Positions 1 through 7,817 are shown, numbered from the stretch's first letter. The stretch is 41,874 nucleotides of DNA from Candidatus Avimonas caecicola (GCA_904419875.1 CAJFTG010000020.1:1-41874); one strand, 5' to 3'. The notes: generated by a model not told the origin, from the sequence alone. Made by a program: numbers and translations.

Positions 1-182
1 ATAAACGCCAGGCCTCGCAAAGTTTTGAACTTCCATTCTGCTCAGGTATTATGGCACTTCGAACTCAATTCCTGTTGCACTTAGTTTGACAATTCACTGC
101 ATCCCTCTGTCCGTCCCCCGCCCTTCCCCCTGTCTGTCCCTCCCTCTCCCTCTCCCTCCTTGCCCCACCCTGTCCTTCCCTT

Positions 183-212
183 GCCCTTCTCCTGCCCTTC
201 TCCTGCCTTCCC
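183..212 (-). repeat. 11-bp tandem repeat, minus-strand purine unit
   Basis: The + strand unit GCCCTTCTCCT occurs at 183-193 and 194-204, followed by a partial copy. On the minus strand this reads AGGAGAAGGGC, the same GCAGG-type purine repeat style found at several other intergenic sites in this window. It lies inside a longer pyrimidine tract (about 100-310). Confidence 0.75.
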
Positions 213-410
213 CGCGGCGCTTCCTTCTGCCTTTTTCCCGTTCTTGTTCTTTTTGTCCGCTCCTGTCTCCGCTCCTGTTCGCTCCTGTGCACGCTCTCCC
301 TCCGCCGACGGCGGGAGCGCATCCCAGGATTTCGGCCGGGACAAGGCGGACATGGGCGGCGGGCGCGAGGGGAGGGTGGAAGGTGGAGGGGGAAGGAAGG
401 GGCAGAGGCG

Positions 411-454
411 GGCAGGGATGGGCAGGGATGGACAGGGATGGGCAGGGATGGGAA
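411..454 (+). repeat. Decamer tandem repeat (GGCAGGGATG), four copies
   Basis: Four contiguous 10-bp units lie at 411-420, 421-430, 431-440 and 441-450. Three are identical (GGCAGGGATG) and the third has one change (GACAGGGATG). The array lies in a G-rich purine tract of about 350-500 and belongs to the dispersed GCAGG-core repeat family of this window. Confidence 0.9.
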
Positions 455-648
455 CAAATGAAGAGAGATCGGGACGGAGAGGGGCGAGAGGGGAAAACGG
501 GGGGAAACGGCGGATACCAAAGACAGAGGGTTTTCATGAAGGGAGACCCGCCGCCGCACCGCCGGCCGGAAACGACAGGCTGACAGAGGACGGACAGGCC
601 GCCTCCTCCCCGGCGGCCGGCCGGAAATGAGCCCGGCCGCCGGTTTCT

Positions 649-744
649 TTGCCTGATTTTTTCGATGCCGTGTCGGCCGACCTGCACAAGGGGGTGAAGG
701 TTTTCGGCAAGCCGGCGTTTGCGCTTGCAAAGCATCGTGTTCAC
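649..744 (-). pseudogene. Possible 5' remnant of a YhbY-type RNA-binding protein
   Basis: Read on the minus strand from a GTG at 744 or an ATG at 735, about 30 codons resemble the start of the CRS1/YhbY RNA-binding family (ribosome-assembly factors of about 95-100 aa). The visible match is a K-R-R-L-A-x-N-L-x-P-L-V-Q-V-G-R-x-G-I pattern, which corresponds to the family's N-terminal helix and its conserved Q-V-G-[KR]-x-G loop. After that the frame runs into the purine/pyrimidine repeats, and I cannot find the rest of the family in any frame. No ribosome-binding site precedes it. The XRE promoter overlaps its start. I infer a truncated relic. The resemblance is from memory and the segment is short, so chance is possible. 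Confidence 0.35.
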
Positions 745-752
745 ACTATACT
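725..752 (+). promoter_or_regulatory. Sigma-A promoter for the XRE regulator
   Basis: TTGCAA (725-730) and TATACT (747-752) are separated by 16 bp. A perfect 10-bp palindrome, ACTATATAGT (750-759), overlaps the -10 element and could be an autoregulatory operator for the regulator encoded at 824. The leader to the ATG is about 65 nt. Confidence 0.55.
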
Positions 753-823
753 ATATAGTAGGATAGCAGGTAAATGGCCGGCAAACCAGGCAGGGCGGAA
801 GAACGGCGGTCAGGAGGGCGGTT

Positions 824-1147
824 ATGGAACGGACGTTGGGCGAACGGCTGGGAGAACTGCGCAAAAGCCGGGGTTTTACGCAAAATCAGGTCGCGGAATG
901 GCTGGAGGTGACGGCGGCCGCTGTCAGCTCCTATGAGCGGGACGCGAATCAGCCCTCCCTGGTCGTGCTTAAGCGGCTGGCCGGGCTGTATCATGTGTCC
1001 GCCGATTACCTGCTGGGGCTGGAGGAATCCCCCTGCGCCGAGCTGCTTCGCCGGCAGGAGGAGCTGGTCCTGAGGCTGCAGGGGGTGACGGAGGAGTTCG
1101 CCCGCCTGTCGGCGGAATACAGCGGGGCGCCGGGACCCCGCGGATAG
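824..1147 (+). CDS. XRE-family helix-turn-helix transcriptional regulator
   Basis: This 107-aa protein has a Cro/CI-type helix-turn-helix over roughly residues 5-60: L-G-E-R-L-G-E-L-R-K-S-R-G-F-T-Q, then the recognition-helix segment V-T-A-A-A-V-S-S-Y-E-R and the family-typical A-D-Y-L-L-G-L ending. The C-terminal 45 residues are Glu/Leu-rich and probably helical, perhaps for dimerisation. The ATG at 824 has a strong AGGAGG about 8 nt upstream. The gene is monocistronic: it is preceded by its own promoter at 725-752, and no partner gene follows within 700 bp. The target is unknown. The promoter palindrome suggests autoregulation, which is inference. No toxin gene is adjacent, so an antitoxin role is not supported. 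Confidence 0.9.
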   Translation: MERTLGERLGELRKSRGFTQNQVAEWLEVTAAAVSSYERDANQPSLVVLKRLAGLYHVSADYLLGLEESPCAELLRRQEELVLRLQGVTEEFARLSAEYSGAPGPRG

Positions 1148-1257
1148 AAGCCCGGCAGCGCGGTAAGGCGGAGGGGAAGGCAGAAGCCGAACGCAGGCAG
1201 GCGCGCAGCAAAGCGGGAGAGATGAAGAGCGGCAAAGAGCGCAAAGAGCAGAAAGGG

Positions 1258-1335
1258 GCAGGAGAAGCAGGAGGGAAGCAGGAGGAAGTGGGAGGCAAGC
1301 CGGAGGGAGCAGGAGGTAAGCCGGAGGGAGCGGCA
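1258..1335 (+). repeat. Degenerate 9-11 bp purine repeat (GCAGGAGGRA)
   Basis: About seven imperfect tandem units, such as GCAGGAGAA, GCAGGAGGGAA, GCAGGAGGAA, GCCGGAGGGA and GCAGGAGGTAA, run head to tail. The + strand is almost pure purine apart from the C of each unit. The array belongs to the GCAGG-core family found elsewhere in the window. Confidence 0.8.
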
Positions 1336-1560
1336 AGATACCGGAAGGTTCAGGGGGGAGAAGGCCGCCTCGGGCGGCCGCGGGAATACGGTCCGGGCGG
1401 GAGACGGCTTGCCGGCGGCCTTCCGCCCGCGGCGGGACCGGCCGCCGCGAACGCCCGGCATCGATGGAGCCTCGCCGTAAAATCGCCTGCGGGAACGGCG
1501 CGGCTTTGCGCCGGAAGACGTCAGCATACCAAATCACGGGGAGTCCCCGCGTTTTTCAAA

Positions 1561-1602
1561 GGACTGCTGCAGAATCAACCGATTTGCAGCGGCCCTTTTT
1601 CT
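1561..1602 (+). terminator. Terminator-like hairpin with T-tract
   Basis: An imperfect stem (arms about 1561-1576 and 1581-1595, loop AACC) is followed by TTTTT at 1596-1600. The right arm, GATTTGCAGCGGCCC, closely resembles the arm of the terminator at 37141-37175. It lies 410 bp past the XRE stop codon and may end XRE transcription or insulate pstS. Confidence 0.5.
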
Positions 1603-1721
1603 TATGCGCGCAAAGGCGCCGACCGGTTTGACCGGGCGGAAAAGGGCGAATGCTCCATAATGCGCCGTTTTCCGGGAAAAAGACGGGGAAAACAGCGGGG
1701 CTGTCCGGCCGCACAGCGAAT

Positions 1722-1807
1722 TTCTAACCGGATTCTAATAAAACGCCGTGTTTTTTAACAGAATATAAAGTGCTTTTAACATGCCGTTAACAATCCGCCG
1801 GTAAGAT
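1722..1807 (+). promoter_or_regulatory. Pho box and promoter of the pst operon
   Basis: Direct repeats lie on one face of the helix: TTCTAA at 1722 and 1733, then TTAACA at 1755, 1776 and 1787. Their shared TAA cores start at 1725, 1736, 1756, 1777 and 1788, which are steps of 11, 20, 21 and 11 bp. TT(A/T/C)ACA repeats at 11-bp spacing are the known Gram-positive PhoP recognition pattern. TAAGAT (1802-1807) is a reasonable -10, and the place where a -35 would be is filled by the last two repeats, as in PhoP-activated promoters. The PhoP that should bind is encoded at 7049-7756. Confidence 0.75.
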
Positions 1808-1899
1808 AGCACACGAACCAAGAGAAACGAACAAGATGAAAGCGAAACCGTCCCGCCCCGGCGGAGCGAAACGGTTTCCGAGAGAAAGGAACGGTCAAG

Positions 1900-2772
1900 A
1901 TGAAAAAACTGGCAAGCCTTCTTTGCGCGGCGGCGCTGACCACGGTGATGTTCGCTGGCTGCAGCGGCGGGGAAGTGGGCGGAACCTCCGAGCCTCAGTC
2001 AAACGGCGGCGACACCTCCCCGGCCTTGAGCGGGGATCTGAAATTCGCCGGTTCCAGCTCGATGGCCGATGTGATGGCCGCGCTGACCGAGGAGTTCAAA
2101 AGCCTCCATCCGGATGTGACCACCACGGTGGACCAGCAGGGTTCCGGCTCCGCGATCACCGGCCTGAACGACGGCACCTGCCAGGTCGGCAACCTCTCCC
2201 GCGCCGTCAAGGACGAGGAGAATCCGGACGGGGAATATGAAGTAATCACCATGGCGATCGACGGCATTGCGGTTGTGGTCAACCCGGCGAACGGCGTGGA
2301 AGACCTGACCCTGGAGCAGATCGCCAGCATCTTCAAGGGCGAAATCAACAACTGGAGCGAGGTCGGCGGCGCGGACAGCGAGATCATGGTGGTCGGCCGC
2401 GAGGAAAGCTCCGGAACCCGCGACGGCTTTGAGGAAATCGCCGGCGTCAAGGGCGAATGCAAGTATGACGTGCAGCAGAAGGAGACCGGCGACGTGGTTT
2501 CCAGTGTGGCCTCCAACGAACAGGCGATCGGCTATATCTCCTACGCTTCGGTCAACGACCAGGTCAAGGCCCTGAAGGTCGGCGGCGTCGAGGTTTCGGA
2601 CCCCACCATTGAGGACGGTACGTACGCCTTCCAGCGGCCCTTTGTCCACGCCTACCGCGCGGGCACCGACGATGAACTGGTGAACGCCTATATCGAGTTT
2701 CTGAAGACCGATGCGGCGCAGGAAATCATCGCGGGCGAAAAGCTGATTCCGGTGAAGTTCTGGGAGGAATAA
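1900..2772 (+). CDS. pstS: Phosphate ABC transporter substrate-binding lipoprotein PstS
   Basis: The protein has 290 aa and captures inorganic phosphate outside the membrane for the PstCAB importer. The N-terminus is a lipoprotein signal peptide: K-K at residues 2-3, a hydrophobic core, and lipobox F-A-G-C with Cys21 as the predicted lipidation site. A Ser/Gly/Pro linker follows, then the PstS fold: F-A-G-S-S-S-M near residue 50 (phosphate-binding serines), G-S-G-S-A near 87, and R-E-E-S-S-G-T-R-D near 167, where the last phosphate ligands of the family lie. The ATG at 1900 is preceded by AAAGGA. The gene is first in the pst operon, directly behind the phased Pho box, and is followed by a strong hairpin (3022-3057) that may keep PstS levels above those of the permease. 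Confidence 0.97.
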   Translation: MKKLASLLCAAALTTVMFAGCSGGEVGGTSEPQSNGGDTSPALSGDLKFAGSSSMADVMAALTEEFKSLHPDVTTTVDQQGSGSAITGLNDGTCQVGNLSRAVKDEENPDGEYEVITMAIDGIAVVVNPANGVEDLTLEQIASIFKGEINNWSEVGGADSEIMVVGREESSGTRDGFEEIAGVKGECKYDVQQKETGDVVSSVASNEQAIGYISYASVNDQVKALKVGGVEVSDPTIEDGTYAFQRPFVHAYRAGTDDELVNAYIEFLKTDAAQEIIAGEKLIPVKFWEE

Positions 2773-3188
2773 GCGGCCCGCGCAAAAAGCGGGGCTCCGG
2801 TTCGAAGCTTCCGGCTTTCCGAAAACCGGGGAGTATCCCCGGGACGCTTCATCAAAGAATCCCCTCCCCGTCCCATTTTCACCCCGCCCCCTCCCCGCTC
2901 CCTCCCCACTCCCCCCGACGCCCTCCACGCCTCCCCTCAACACCCCTTCAACACCCCCTCCCTTCCCTCCTCCGGCCGGCTCCCGTCTCTGGGGGCCGGC
3001 CCCCTTGGAAGCGACGGCCCGGGAGGTGCCGCAAAACAACGGCTTTGCGGCACCTCCTTTGGGCTGTCCGGCTCTCCGGCGCCGGCCGCCGCGGGGCGGC
3101 CGGATGGGAACCCGAAGCGCACAACGCCCTTTTTACCCGGATTTTCAGGGGGCGGAGCGGAAATTCCCGGAAAGGACTGGCGCAAAGA
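2773..3188. other. Long pstS-pstC spacer with pyrimidine tract
   Basis: No gene is visible in these 416 bases. About 2860-2985 is C-rich and almost free of G on the + strand, with a short repeat of the type CTCAACACCCCTTCAACACC. A 14-bp perfect hairpin follows (3022-3057). A spacer of this size inside a pst operon is unusual and probably sets the ratio of PstS to PstCAB. Confidence 0.7.
3022..3057 (+). terminator. Hairpin between pstS and pstC (partial terminator)
   Basis: The 14-bp perfect stem has arms GGAGGTGCCGCAAA (3022-3035) and its complement (3044-3057), with an 8-nt loop. Only three Ts follow, so it is more likely an attenuator or an mRNA 3'-end stabiliser than a full stop. It shares a GCCGCAAA core with the hairpin at 9687-9722. 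Confidence 0.6.
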
Positions 3189-4550
3189 ATGGAAAAGGCA
3201 TTGAATAAGGCTCTGGAAAAAACCATGAACAATGAAAAAAAGCGCCGGCACGCCGAGCGGCGCCGTCTGTGTTTCTCGATTGCGGCGGCGGTGATCGCCC
3301 TGGCGGGAGCGGCGCTGTTTTTCCTGCCGTTTGTGACCTTCCGCCTGGGGAAGATGAACTATACCTTCACCTCCCTGCAGGTGGTTACCGGTTATATCAA
3401 TGTGAACGGCACGGCGGTTTCGCTGCCGGTAATCGCCAAAATCGCCGCGGCGGTCTGCCCGCCGGCCTTTTTGGCGGGCGGGGTGCTGATCCTGCTGAAA
3501 AAGCCGCGCTCGGCCGCCGGCTGCTTCATGCTCGCGGCCATCGCCCCCCTGGCGGTGATGATGACCGGCAATTCCGCCAGCTCCACCTTCCTTGACCTGG
3601 GGGTCAGCCGGGTGGAGATGTCCTATCATGCGGCCATGGCGGGGATGCTGGCTGCCGGGCTGCTTGCCGCCGTCCTTTCCATGGCCACCAAGGGGGCGGA
3701 CCGGCTGGCCGAGTCGGTTTTCCTGGTGTTTGCGTGCATGTCGGTGGGCGCGGTGGCGATCATCACAATTTACATGATTGCCGCCGGTACTCCGGCGATT
3801 GCGGAAATCGGGCTGGGAAATTTCCTGTTCGGCACGGAATGGGCCCCTTCCTCCGGCAAATACGGGATCCTGTACATGATCCTGACCTCGGTTTTCGGCA
3901 CCTTGGGCGCCATTCTGATCGGGGTGCCGGTCGGGCTGTTTACGGCGATTTTCCTCGCGGAGCTGGCTCCCCGCCGGCTGGCGGCGGTAGTCCGCCCGGC
4001 GGTGGAGCTGCTGGCGGGCATCCCGTCGGTCATTTACGGCTTTTTCGGCATGATTATCATCATCCCGGCCATCCAGGCGGTGTTTCCCAACACCTTCGGC
4101 TACAGCCTGCTGGCCATGATTCTGATTCTGGCGATCATGGTGCTACCCACCATCGTCAATGTGTCGGAGACCGCCCTGCGCGCCGTGCCGGTCTCCTATA
4201 AGGAGGCGTCCCTGGCGCTGGGCAACACCCATATCGGCACGATTTTCAAGGTGCTGGTGCCCGCCGCCAAGTCGGGGATCCTCGCCGGGGTGATTCTGGG
4301 CGTCGGGCGGGCCATCGGGGAGACGATGGCGGTCATCATGGTGTGCGGCAACGTGGTGCAGTTCCCCCAGCTTTTGCAGAGCGTGCGGCCCCTGACCGCC
4401 GGCGTGGTGCTGGAAATGAGCTACTCCTACGGCCTTCACCGTCAGGCGCTGTTCAGCATCGGTCTGGTGCTGTTTGTCTTCATCATGATCGTCAACATCT
4501 CGTTCACCATGATTTCCCGGAGAGGAGTGAAGATCGATGGTCGCGAGTAA
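3189..4550 (+). CDS. pstC: Phosphate ABC transporter permease PstC with extra N-terminal membrane domain
   Basis: One of the two channel subunits of the Pst phosphate importer. From about residue 172 the protein is a normal PstC (binding-protein-dependent permease fold, six helices), with the EAA-type loop for PstB contact near V-S-Y-K-E-A-S-L-A-L-G. The first 170 residues are additional: a charged N-terminus, then four predicted membrane helices (about 27-50, 80-103, 108-126, 146-166) with a roughly 30-residue loop after the first. PstC is normally 300-320 aa, and this one is 453. I chose ATG 3189. ATG 3225 is an alternative that would remove 12 residues. Longer starts upstream would translate the hairpin and are unlikely. 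The gene overlaps pstA by 14 bp, so the two are translationally coupled. Confidence 0.93.
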   Translation: MEKALNKALEKTMNNEKKRRHAERRRLCFSIAAAVIALAGAALFFLPFVTFRLGKMNYTFTSLQVVTGYINVNGTAVSLPVIAKIAAAVCPPAFLAGGVLILLKKPRSAAGCFMLAAIAPLAVMMTGNSASSTFLDLGVSRVEMSYHAAMAGMLAAGLLAAVLSMATKGADRLAESVFLVFACMSVGAVAIITIYMIAAGTPAIAEIGLGNFLFGTEWAPSSGKYGILYMILTSVFGTLGAILIGVPVGLFTAIFLAELAPRRLAAVVRPAVELLAGIPSVIYGFFGMIIIIPAIQAVFPNTFGYSLLAMILILAIMVLPTIVNVSETALRAVPVSYKEASLALGNTHIGTIFKVLVPAAKSGILAGVILGVGRAIGETMAVIMVCGNVVQFPQLLQSVRPLTAGVVLEMSYSYGLHRQALFSIGLVLFVFIMIVNISFTMISRRGVKIDGRE

Positions 4551-5460
4551 AAGGGAGCCGGCTACGACGGGGGGCGGCTTTCCCAGCCTTCACCGCAGCC
4601 GCCGCCGGACCAAGGACCGGGTGCTGGCCGGGCTGATCTACCTGTGCGCCGCGCTCACGGTCTGCGTGCTGGTCGGGCTGATCGCCTATATTCTGGTGCA
4701 GGGGGTCCCCCACATCTCCTGGGACTTCCTGAGCACCGCCTTTTCCGCACGGGACGAATCCCTGAAGGGGATTCTGCCAATGATTATCAACACGCTGTAT
4801 ATTGTCGTCATCACCCTGCTGATCGTCACCCCCGTGGGGATTTCCGCGGCGATCTACCTCACGCAGTACGCCAGGCAGGGGAAGCTGGTAAAGGCGATCC
4901 GCTTCACCACCGAGGTCCTTTCGGGCGTGCCGTCCATCATTTTCGGCCTGTTCGGATACACCGTGTTCTGCGTGATGCTGGGTATGGGGGTTTCCATCTT
5001 GGCCGGCTGCCTGACCATGACCATCTGCATCCTTCCCACCATCATCCGCACCACGGAGGAATCACTCCTCGCGGTGCCGGACAGCTACAAGGAAGGGGCG
5101 CTGGCCCTGGGGGCCGGCAAGCTGCGGGTGGTGCTCGGCATCGTGCTCCCCTGCGCGATGCCCGGCGTGCTGACCGCCCTCATCCTCGGCATGGGCCGCA
5201 TCGTGGGGGAATCGGCCGCGCTGATCTTCACTTCAGGCATGGCTTACGACATGCCCAAGGAATTTTTCGGCCATATCCTGCAGAGCGGGCGGACCCTGAC
5301 CCTCCACCTGTACCAGACGGCCAGCCAGGCGACCGACCCCAACGCCTTCCACATCGCCTATGCCACCGCCTCGGTGCTGCTGATCCTGGTCTTCCTGCTC
5401 AACCGGCTGGCCAGCCTGCTTTCCCGCGTGTTTGACAGAAGCGCCAAGGCCCGGGCGTAA
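4537..5460 (+). CDS. pstA: Phosphate ABC transporter permease PstA
   Basis: Second channel subunit of the high-affinity phosphate importer; 307 aa, normal for the family. A basic N-terminal segment (R-S-R-R-R-T-K near residue 25) precedes six predicted membrane helices. The cytoplasmic loop with [15 protein letters not shown] is the coupling (EAA) motif that docks on the PstB ATPase. The ATG lies inside the end of pstC (14-bp overlap) and has GGAGAGGAG about 9 nt upstream, so translation is probably coupled. pstB follows after 23 bp. Expression should follow the Pho box in front of pstS. Confidence 0.96.
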   Translation: MVASKREPATTGGGFPSLHRSRRRTKDRVLAGLIYLCAALTVCVLVGLIAYILVQGVPHISWDFLSTAFSARDESLKGILPMIINTLYIVVITLLIVTPVGISAAIYLTQYARQGKLVKAIRFTTEVLSGVPSIIFGLFGYTVFCVMLGMGVSILAGCLTMTICILPTIIRTTEESLLAVPDSYKEGALALGAGKLRVVLGIVLPCAMPGVLTALILGMGRIVGESAALIFTSGMAYDMPKEFFGHILQSGRTLTLHLYQTASQATDPNAFHIAYATASVLLILVFLLNRLASLLSRVFDRSAKARA

Positions 5461-5483
5461 TCTTCCGGAAAGGACGAATAACG

Positions 5484-6251
5484 ATGAGCGAACAAACCGC
5501 CGCAAAAATCGCGGTCAACCATCTCGACCTGTATTACGGGGACTTCCACGCCCTGAAAGACGTTTCCATGGACATCGAACGCAACCGCATCACGGCCTTC
5601 ATCGGCCCCTCCGGCTGCGGAAAGTCCACCTGCATTAAAACCTTTAACCGGATGAACGACCTGGTCGCCGGCTGCCGGATCACCGGCGAGGTGAAGATCG
5701 ACGGGGAGGACATCTATGACCCCCGCACCGACGTGACCCTCCTGCGCCGCCGGGCGGGGATGGTGTTCCAGAAGCCCAACCCCTTTCCCATGAGCATTTA
5801 TGATAACATCGCTTACGGCCCCCGGGTGCACGGAGTCCGGAACCGCCGCAGGCTGGACGAGCTGGTGGAGACCTCCCTGCGCGGCGCGGCCCTGTGGGAC
5901 GAGGTGAAGGACCGGCTCAAGGAGTCCGCCATGGGGATGTCGGGCGGCCAGCAGCAGCGCCTGTGCATCGCCCGGGCGCTGGCGGTGGAGCCGGATATCC
6001 TGCTGATGGACGAACCCACCTCCGCCCTGGACCCGATCTCCACCCTGAAGATCGAGGACCTGATGCAGGAGCTCAAGCAGAAATACACGGTGGTCATCGT
6101 CACCCACAACATGCAGCAGGCCGGCCGCATTGCGGACAAAACCGCCTTTTTCCTCCTGGGGGAGATTATCGAATACGACGACACCGTCACCATGTTCAAC
6201 ACCCCGCGCGACAAGCGCACCGAGGATTATATCACCGGCCGCTTCGGCTGA
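5484..6251 (+). CDS. pstB: Phosphate ABC transporter ATP-binding protein PstB
   Basis: ATPase that powers phosphate import through PstC/PstA at the inner face of the membrane; 255 aa, full length. Visible motifs in order: Walker [10 protein letters not shown] (residues 41-49), Q-loop in V-F-Q-K-P-N-P-F-P (about 95-102, typical of PstB), ABC signature S-G-G-Q-Q-Q-R (153-159), Walker B I-L-L-M-D-E-P (172-178), and the switch histidine in V-I-V-T-H-N. GGAAAGGA lies upstream of the ATG. The gene sits 23 bp after pstA and 36 bp before phoU, in the usual gene order. Confidence 0.98.
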   Translation: MSEQTAAKIAVNHLDLYYGDFHALKDVSMDIERNRITAFIGPSGCGKSTCIKTFNRMNDLVAGCRITGEVKIDGEDIYDPRTDVTLLRRRAGMVFQKPNPFPMSIYDNIAYGPRVHGVRNRRRLDELVETSLRGAALWDEVKDRLKESAMGMSGGQQQRLCIARALAVEPDILLMDEPTSALDPISTLKIEDLMQELKQKYTVVIVTHNMQQAGRIADKTAFFLLGEIIEYDDTVTMFNTPRDKRTEDYITGRFG

Positions 6252-6287
6252 CCGGCCAAAGCGCACGGAAGGAAGGGACGACACGTT

Positions 6288-6965
6288 ATGCCGAGGAAAG
6301 TATTTGAAGAGGAGCTCGCCCGCCTGAACGTCGAACTGGCGGAAATGGGCCGCCGGGTGGACGCCGGCATGCAGGGGACCATCCAGTGCCTGAAGTCCAT
6401 GGACATCAAGCTGGCCCGCACCATCTTCCCCCGGGACCGGGAGATCAACAATATGGAGAAAAGCATCGAGCAGAGCTGCATGAACCTGCTCGCCCTGCAG
6501 CAGCCCCTCGCGCACGACCTGCGGCGGATCACTGCCGCGCTCAAGATCATCACCGACATGGAGCGGATTGCGGACCAGTGCGCGGATATCTGCGAAATCC
6601 TCTCCACCGTGGCGGGGATGGCCGCGCTCCGGCCGACCGCCCGGCTGATGCAGATGTTTGAGAAGGCCCGGGGGATGTTTTCCAGCGCGCTGGACGCCTA
6701 TCTCAAGGAGGACGTCGAGCAGGCGCGCCGCGTCTGCCGGGAGGACGACGAGGTGGACGCCCTTTTTTCCACCACGGTGCTGGAGCTCTGCGGACAGATC
6801 AGCCGCAGCGAATCCACCGTTCCGGAAAACGTGGATTTCATGTTCATTGCCAAGTATATTGAACGGATGGGCGACCATGCGACCAACATCGCGGAATGGG
6901 CAATCTTTATCCGCACCGGCGCCCATCCCGACCTGAATACCGCCCAGGACCCGCAGCCGGTCTAA
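6288..6965 (+). CDS. phoU: Phosphate signalling protein PhoU
   Basis: Cytoplasmic helical-bundle regulator that links Pst transporter status to the PhoR kinase and limits phosphate uptake; 225 aa. Two PhoU repeats are visible (about 17-105 and 119-205). Each has the family's metal-cluster-like pattern: E-K-S-I-E-Q near 58 with D-M-E-R-I-A-D-Q near 88, and the second-repeat equivalents D-D-E-V-D and Y-I-E-R-M-G-D-H-A-T-N-I-A-E. The ATG follows AAGGAAGGG. PhoU is last in the pst cluster and lies just upstream of phoP-phoR, which fits its role in signalling. Confidence 0.97.
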   Translation: MPRKVFEEELARLNVELAEMGRRVDAGMQGTIQCLKSMDIKLARTIFPRDREINNMEKSIEQSCMNLLALQQPLAHDLRRITAALKIITDMERIADQCADICEILSTVAGMAALRPTARLMQMFEKARGMFSSALDAYLKEDVEQARRVCREDDEVDALFSTTVLELCGQISRSESTVPENVDFMFIAKYIERMGDHATNIAEWAIFIRTGAHPDLNTAQDPQPV

Positions 6966-6976
6966 AACGCGCGGGC

Positions 6977-7005
6977 TGGACAAGGGCGGCCGCGGACGGT
7001 ATAAT
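6977..7005 (+). promoter_or_regulatory. Consensus sigma-A promoter in front of phoP
   Basis: TGGACA (6977-6982), a 17-bp spacer and TATAAT (7000-7005) make a near-consensus promoter in the 83-bp phoU-phoP gap. It would give phoP-phoR a basal expression level independent of the Pho box at 1722. No Pho-box repeat is visible next to it. Confidence 0.75.
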
Positions 7006-7048
7006 GCCGTTAGGGAATACGCGCCGCAAGGAAGGGAATGGAGAAGCA

Positions 7049-7756
7049 ATGGCGTTGGTATACATTGTGGACGATGAGCCGCATATCCGGCGGCTGGCGT
7101 CGATCGGCCTGCGGGACGCCGGATTTGAAACGGCGGAGTTTTCGGACGGCACGGTGCTTCTGCACACGATGAATCAGGCCCTGCCCGACGCCGTGCTGCT
7201 GGACTGGATGATGCCCGGCCAGGATGGGATGAGCGTGCTGCGCGCCATCCGGGAGAACCCCGCCACCCGTCCCGTGCCGGTCATCATGATGACCGCCCGG
7301 TCGGACGAGGCGGACCGCGTGCTCGGCCTGGACCTGGGGGCGGACGATTATGTGACCAAGCCCTTCAGCGTCAAGGAGCTGGCCGCCCGCACCAGGGCGG
7401 TGATCCGCCGGCAGGAGTACCTCAGCGGCCCGAAAGAGGAGGTGCTCTCCGCCGGGGGGCTGACGCTGGACTACGCCCGCCGGCGGGTGACCAAGGGCGG
7501 AGCCCCGGTCGAACTGACCCAGCGGGAATTTGAGCTGCTGTACACCCTGATGAAAGCCCCGGGCCGGGTGTTTACCCGCGAGATGCTGCTCGATACCGTG
7601 TGGAAGGTGGATTTTTACGGCGACACCCGCACGGTGGACGTACACATCCGCTATCTCCGCCAGAAGATCGAAGACGAGCCCGACACGCCCCGCCTCCTCC
7701 TCACCGTGCGGGGGGTGGGCTATCGCTTTGCGGAGGATGCGGCGGCACGGACATGA
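7049..7756 (+). CDS. phoP: PhoB/PhoP-type response regulator of the phosphate regulon
   Basis: This 235-aa OmpR/PhoB-family transcription factor should bind TTAACA-type repeats such as those at 1722-1792. The receiver domain (about 4-118) has the acidic pair D8-D9, phosphoacceptor D52 in L-L-D-W-M-M-P-G, T82 in I-M-M-T-A-R, and K104 in D-Y-V-T-K-P-F. The winged-helix output domain (about 130-230) has L-T-Q-R-E-F-E-L-L, the R-T-V-D-V-H-I-R-Y-L-R recognition region and G-V-G-Y-R-F. I chose ATG 7049 because the receiver fold begins there at once (V-Y-I-V-D-D-E). An upstream in-frame start would cover the promoter. The assignment to phosphate control rests on the adjacent pst-phoU genes. Confidence 0.94.
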   Translation: MALVYIVDDEPHIRRLASIGLRDAGFETAEFSDGTVLLHTMNQALPDAVLLDWMMPGQDGMSVLRAIRENPATRPVPVIMMTARSDEADRVLGLDLGADDYVTKPFSVKELAARTRAVIRRQEYLSGPKEEVLSAGGLTLDYARRRVTKGGAPVELTQREFELLYTLMKAPGRVFTREMLLDTVWKVDFYGDTRTVDVHIRYLRQKIEDEPDTPRLLLTVRGVGYRFAEDAAART

Positions 7757-7817
7757 CCTATTTTATACTAATCGTTATAAATAGTCAGAAATATACGAAA
7801 TAGTGGAGGCGGACACC
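7757..7817 (+). promoter_or_regulatory. AT-rich phoP-phoR spacer with dyad
   Basis: This 60-bp stretch is strikingly AT-rich against its surroundings. It holds the dyad TTTATA (7762-7767) / TATAAA (7776-7781) and a weak promoter candidate, ATGACC (7753-7758)-N17-TATAAA (7776-7781). It ends with GGAGG (7805-7809), the ribosome-binding site that decides the phoR start at 7818. It could provide separate expression of the kinase, but this is weakly supported. Confidence 0.35.

Larger units (their letters stand above)
1..648. other. Gene-free low-complexity region at window start
   Basis: The first 95 bases have mixed composition and show no gene I can name. Bases 100-310 are almost pure pyrimidine on the + strand (C-rich). 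Bases 350-500 are almost pure purine (G-rich). Long open frames cross both strands here, but they encode only Pro/Arg/Ser/Gly-rich low-complexity peptides with no recognisable domain, as expected from strand-biased GC-rich repeats. I therefore call no CDS. Confidence 0.7.
1148..1899. other. Intergenic region between the XRE gene and pstS
   Basis: This 750-base gap holds no convincing gene. The open frames across it are Gly/Arg/Lys low complexity. It contains a purine-rich tandem repeat (1258-1335), a GC-rich stretch, a terminator-like hairpin (1561-1600) and the phosphate-regulated promoter region (1722-1807). Confidence 0.75.

Noticed and set aside
65-744. Long open frames on both strands across the window start
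   Set aside because: They encode Pro/Arg/Gly/Ser low complexity from strand-biased repeats, have no ribosome-binding site and no domain; only the first 30 minus-strand codons near 744 look protein-like.
1222-1758. Open frame downstream of the XRE gene
   Set aside because: The translation is a Gly/Lys/Glu repeat followed by random sequence; it is explained by the purine repeat and runs through a terminator-like hairpin.
3045-3188. Upstream start for PstC at 3045
   Set aside because: It would begin inside the 3022-3057 hairpin and add 48 residues of non-conserved Arg/Gly sequence; ATG 3189 begins the plausible membrane protein.
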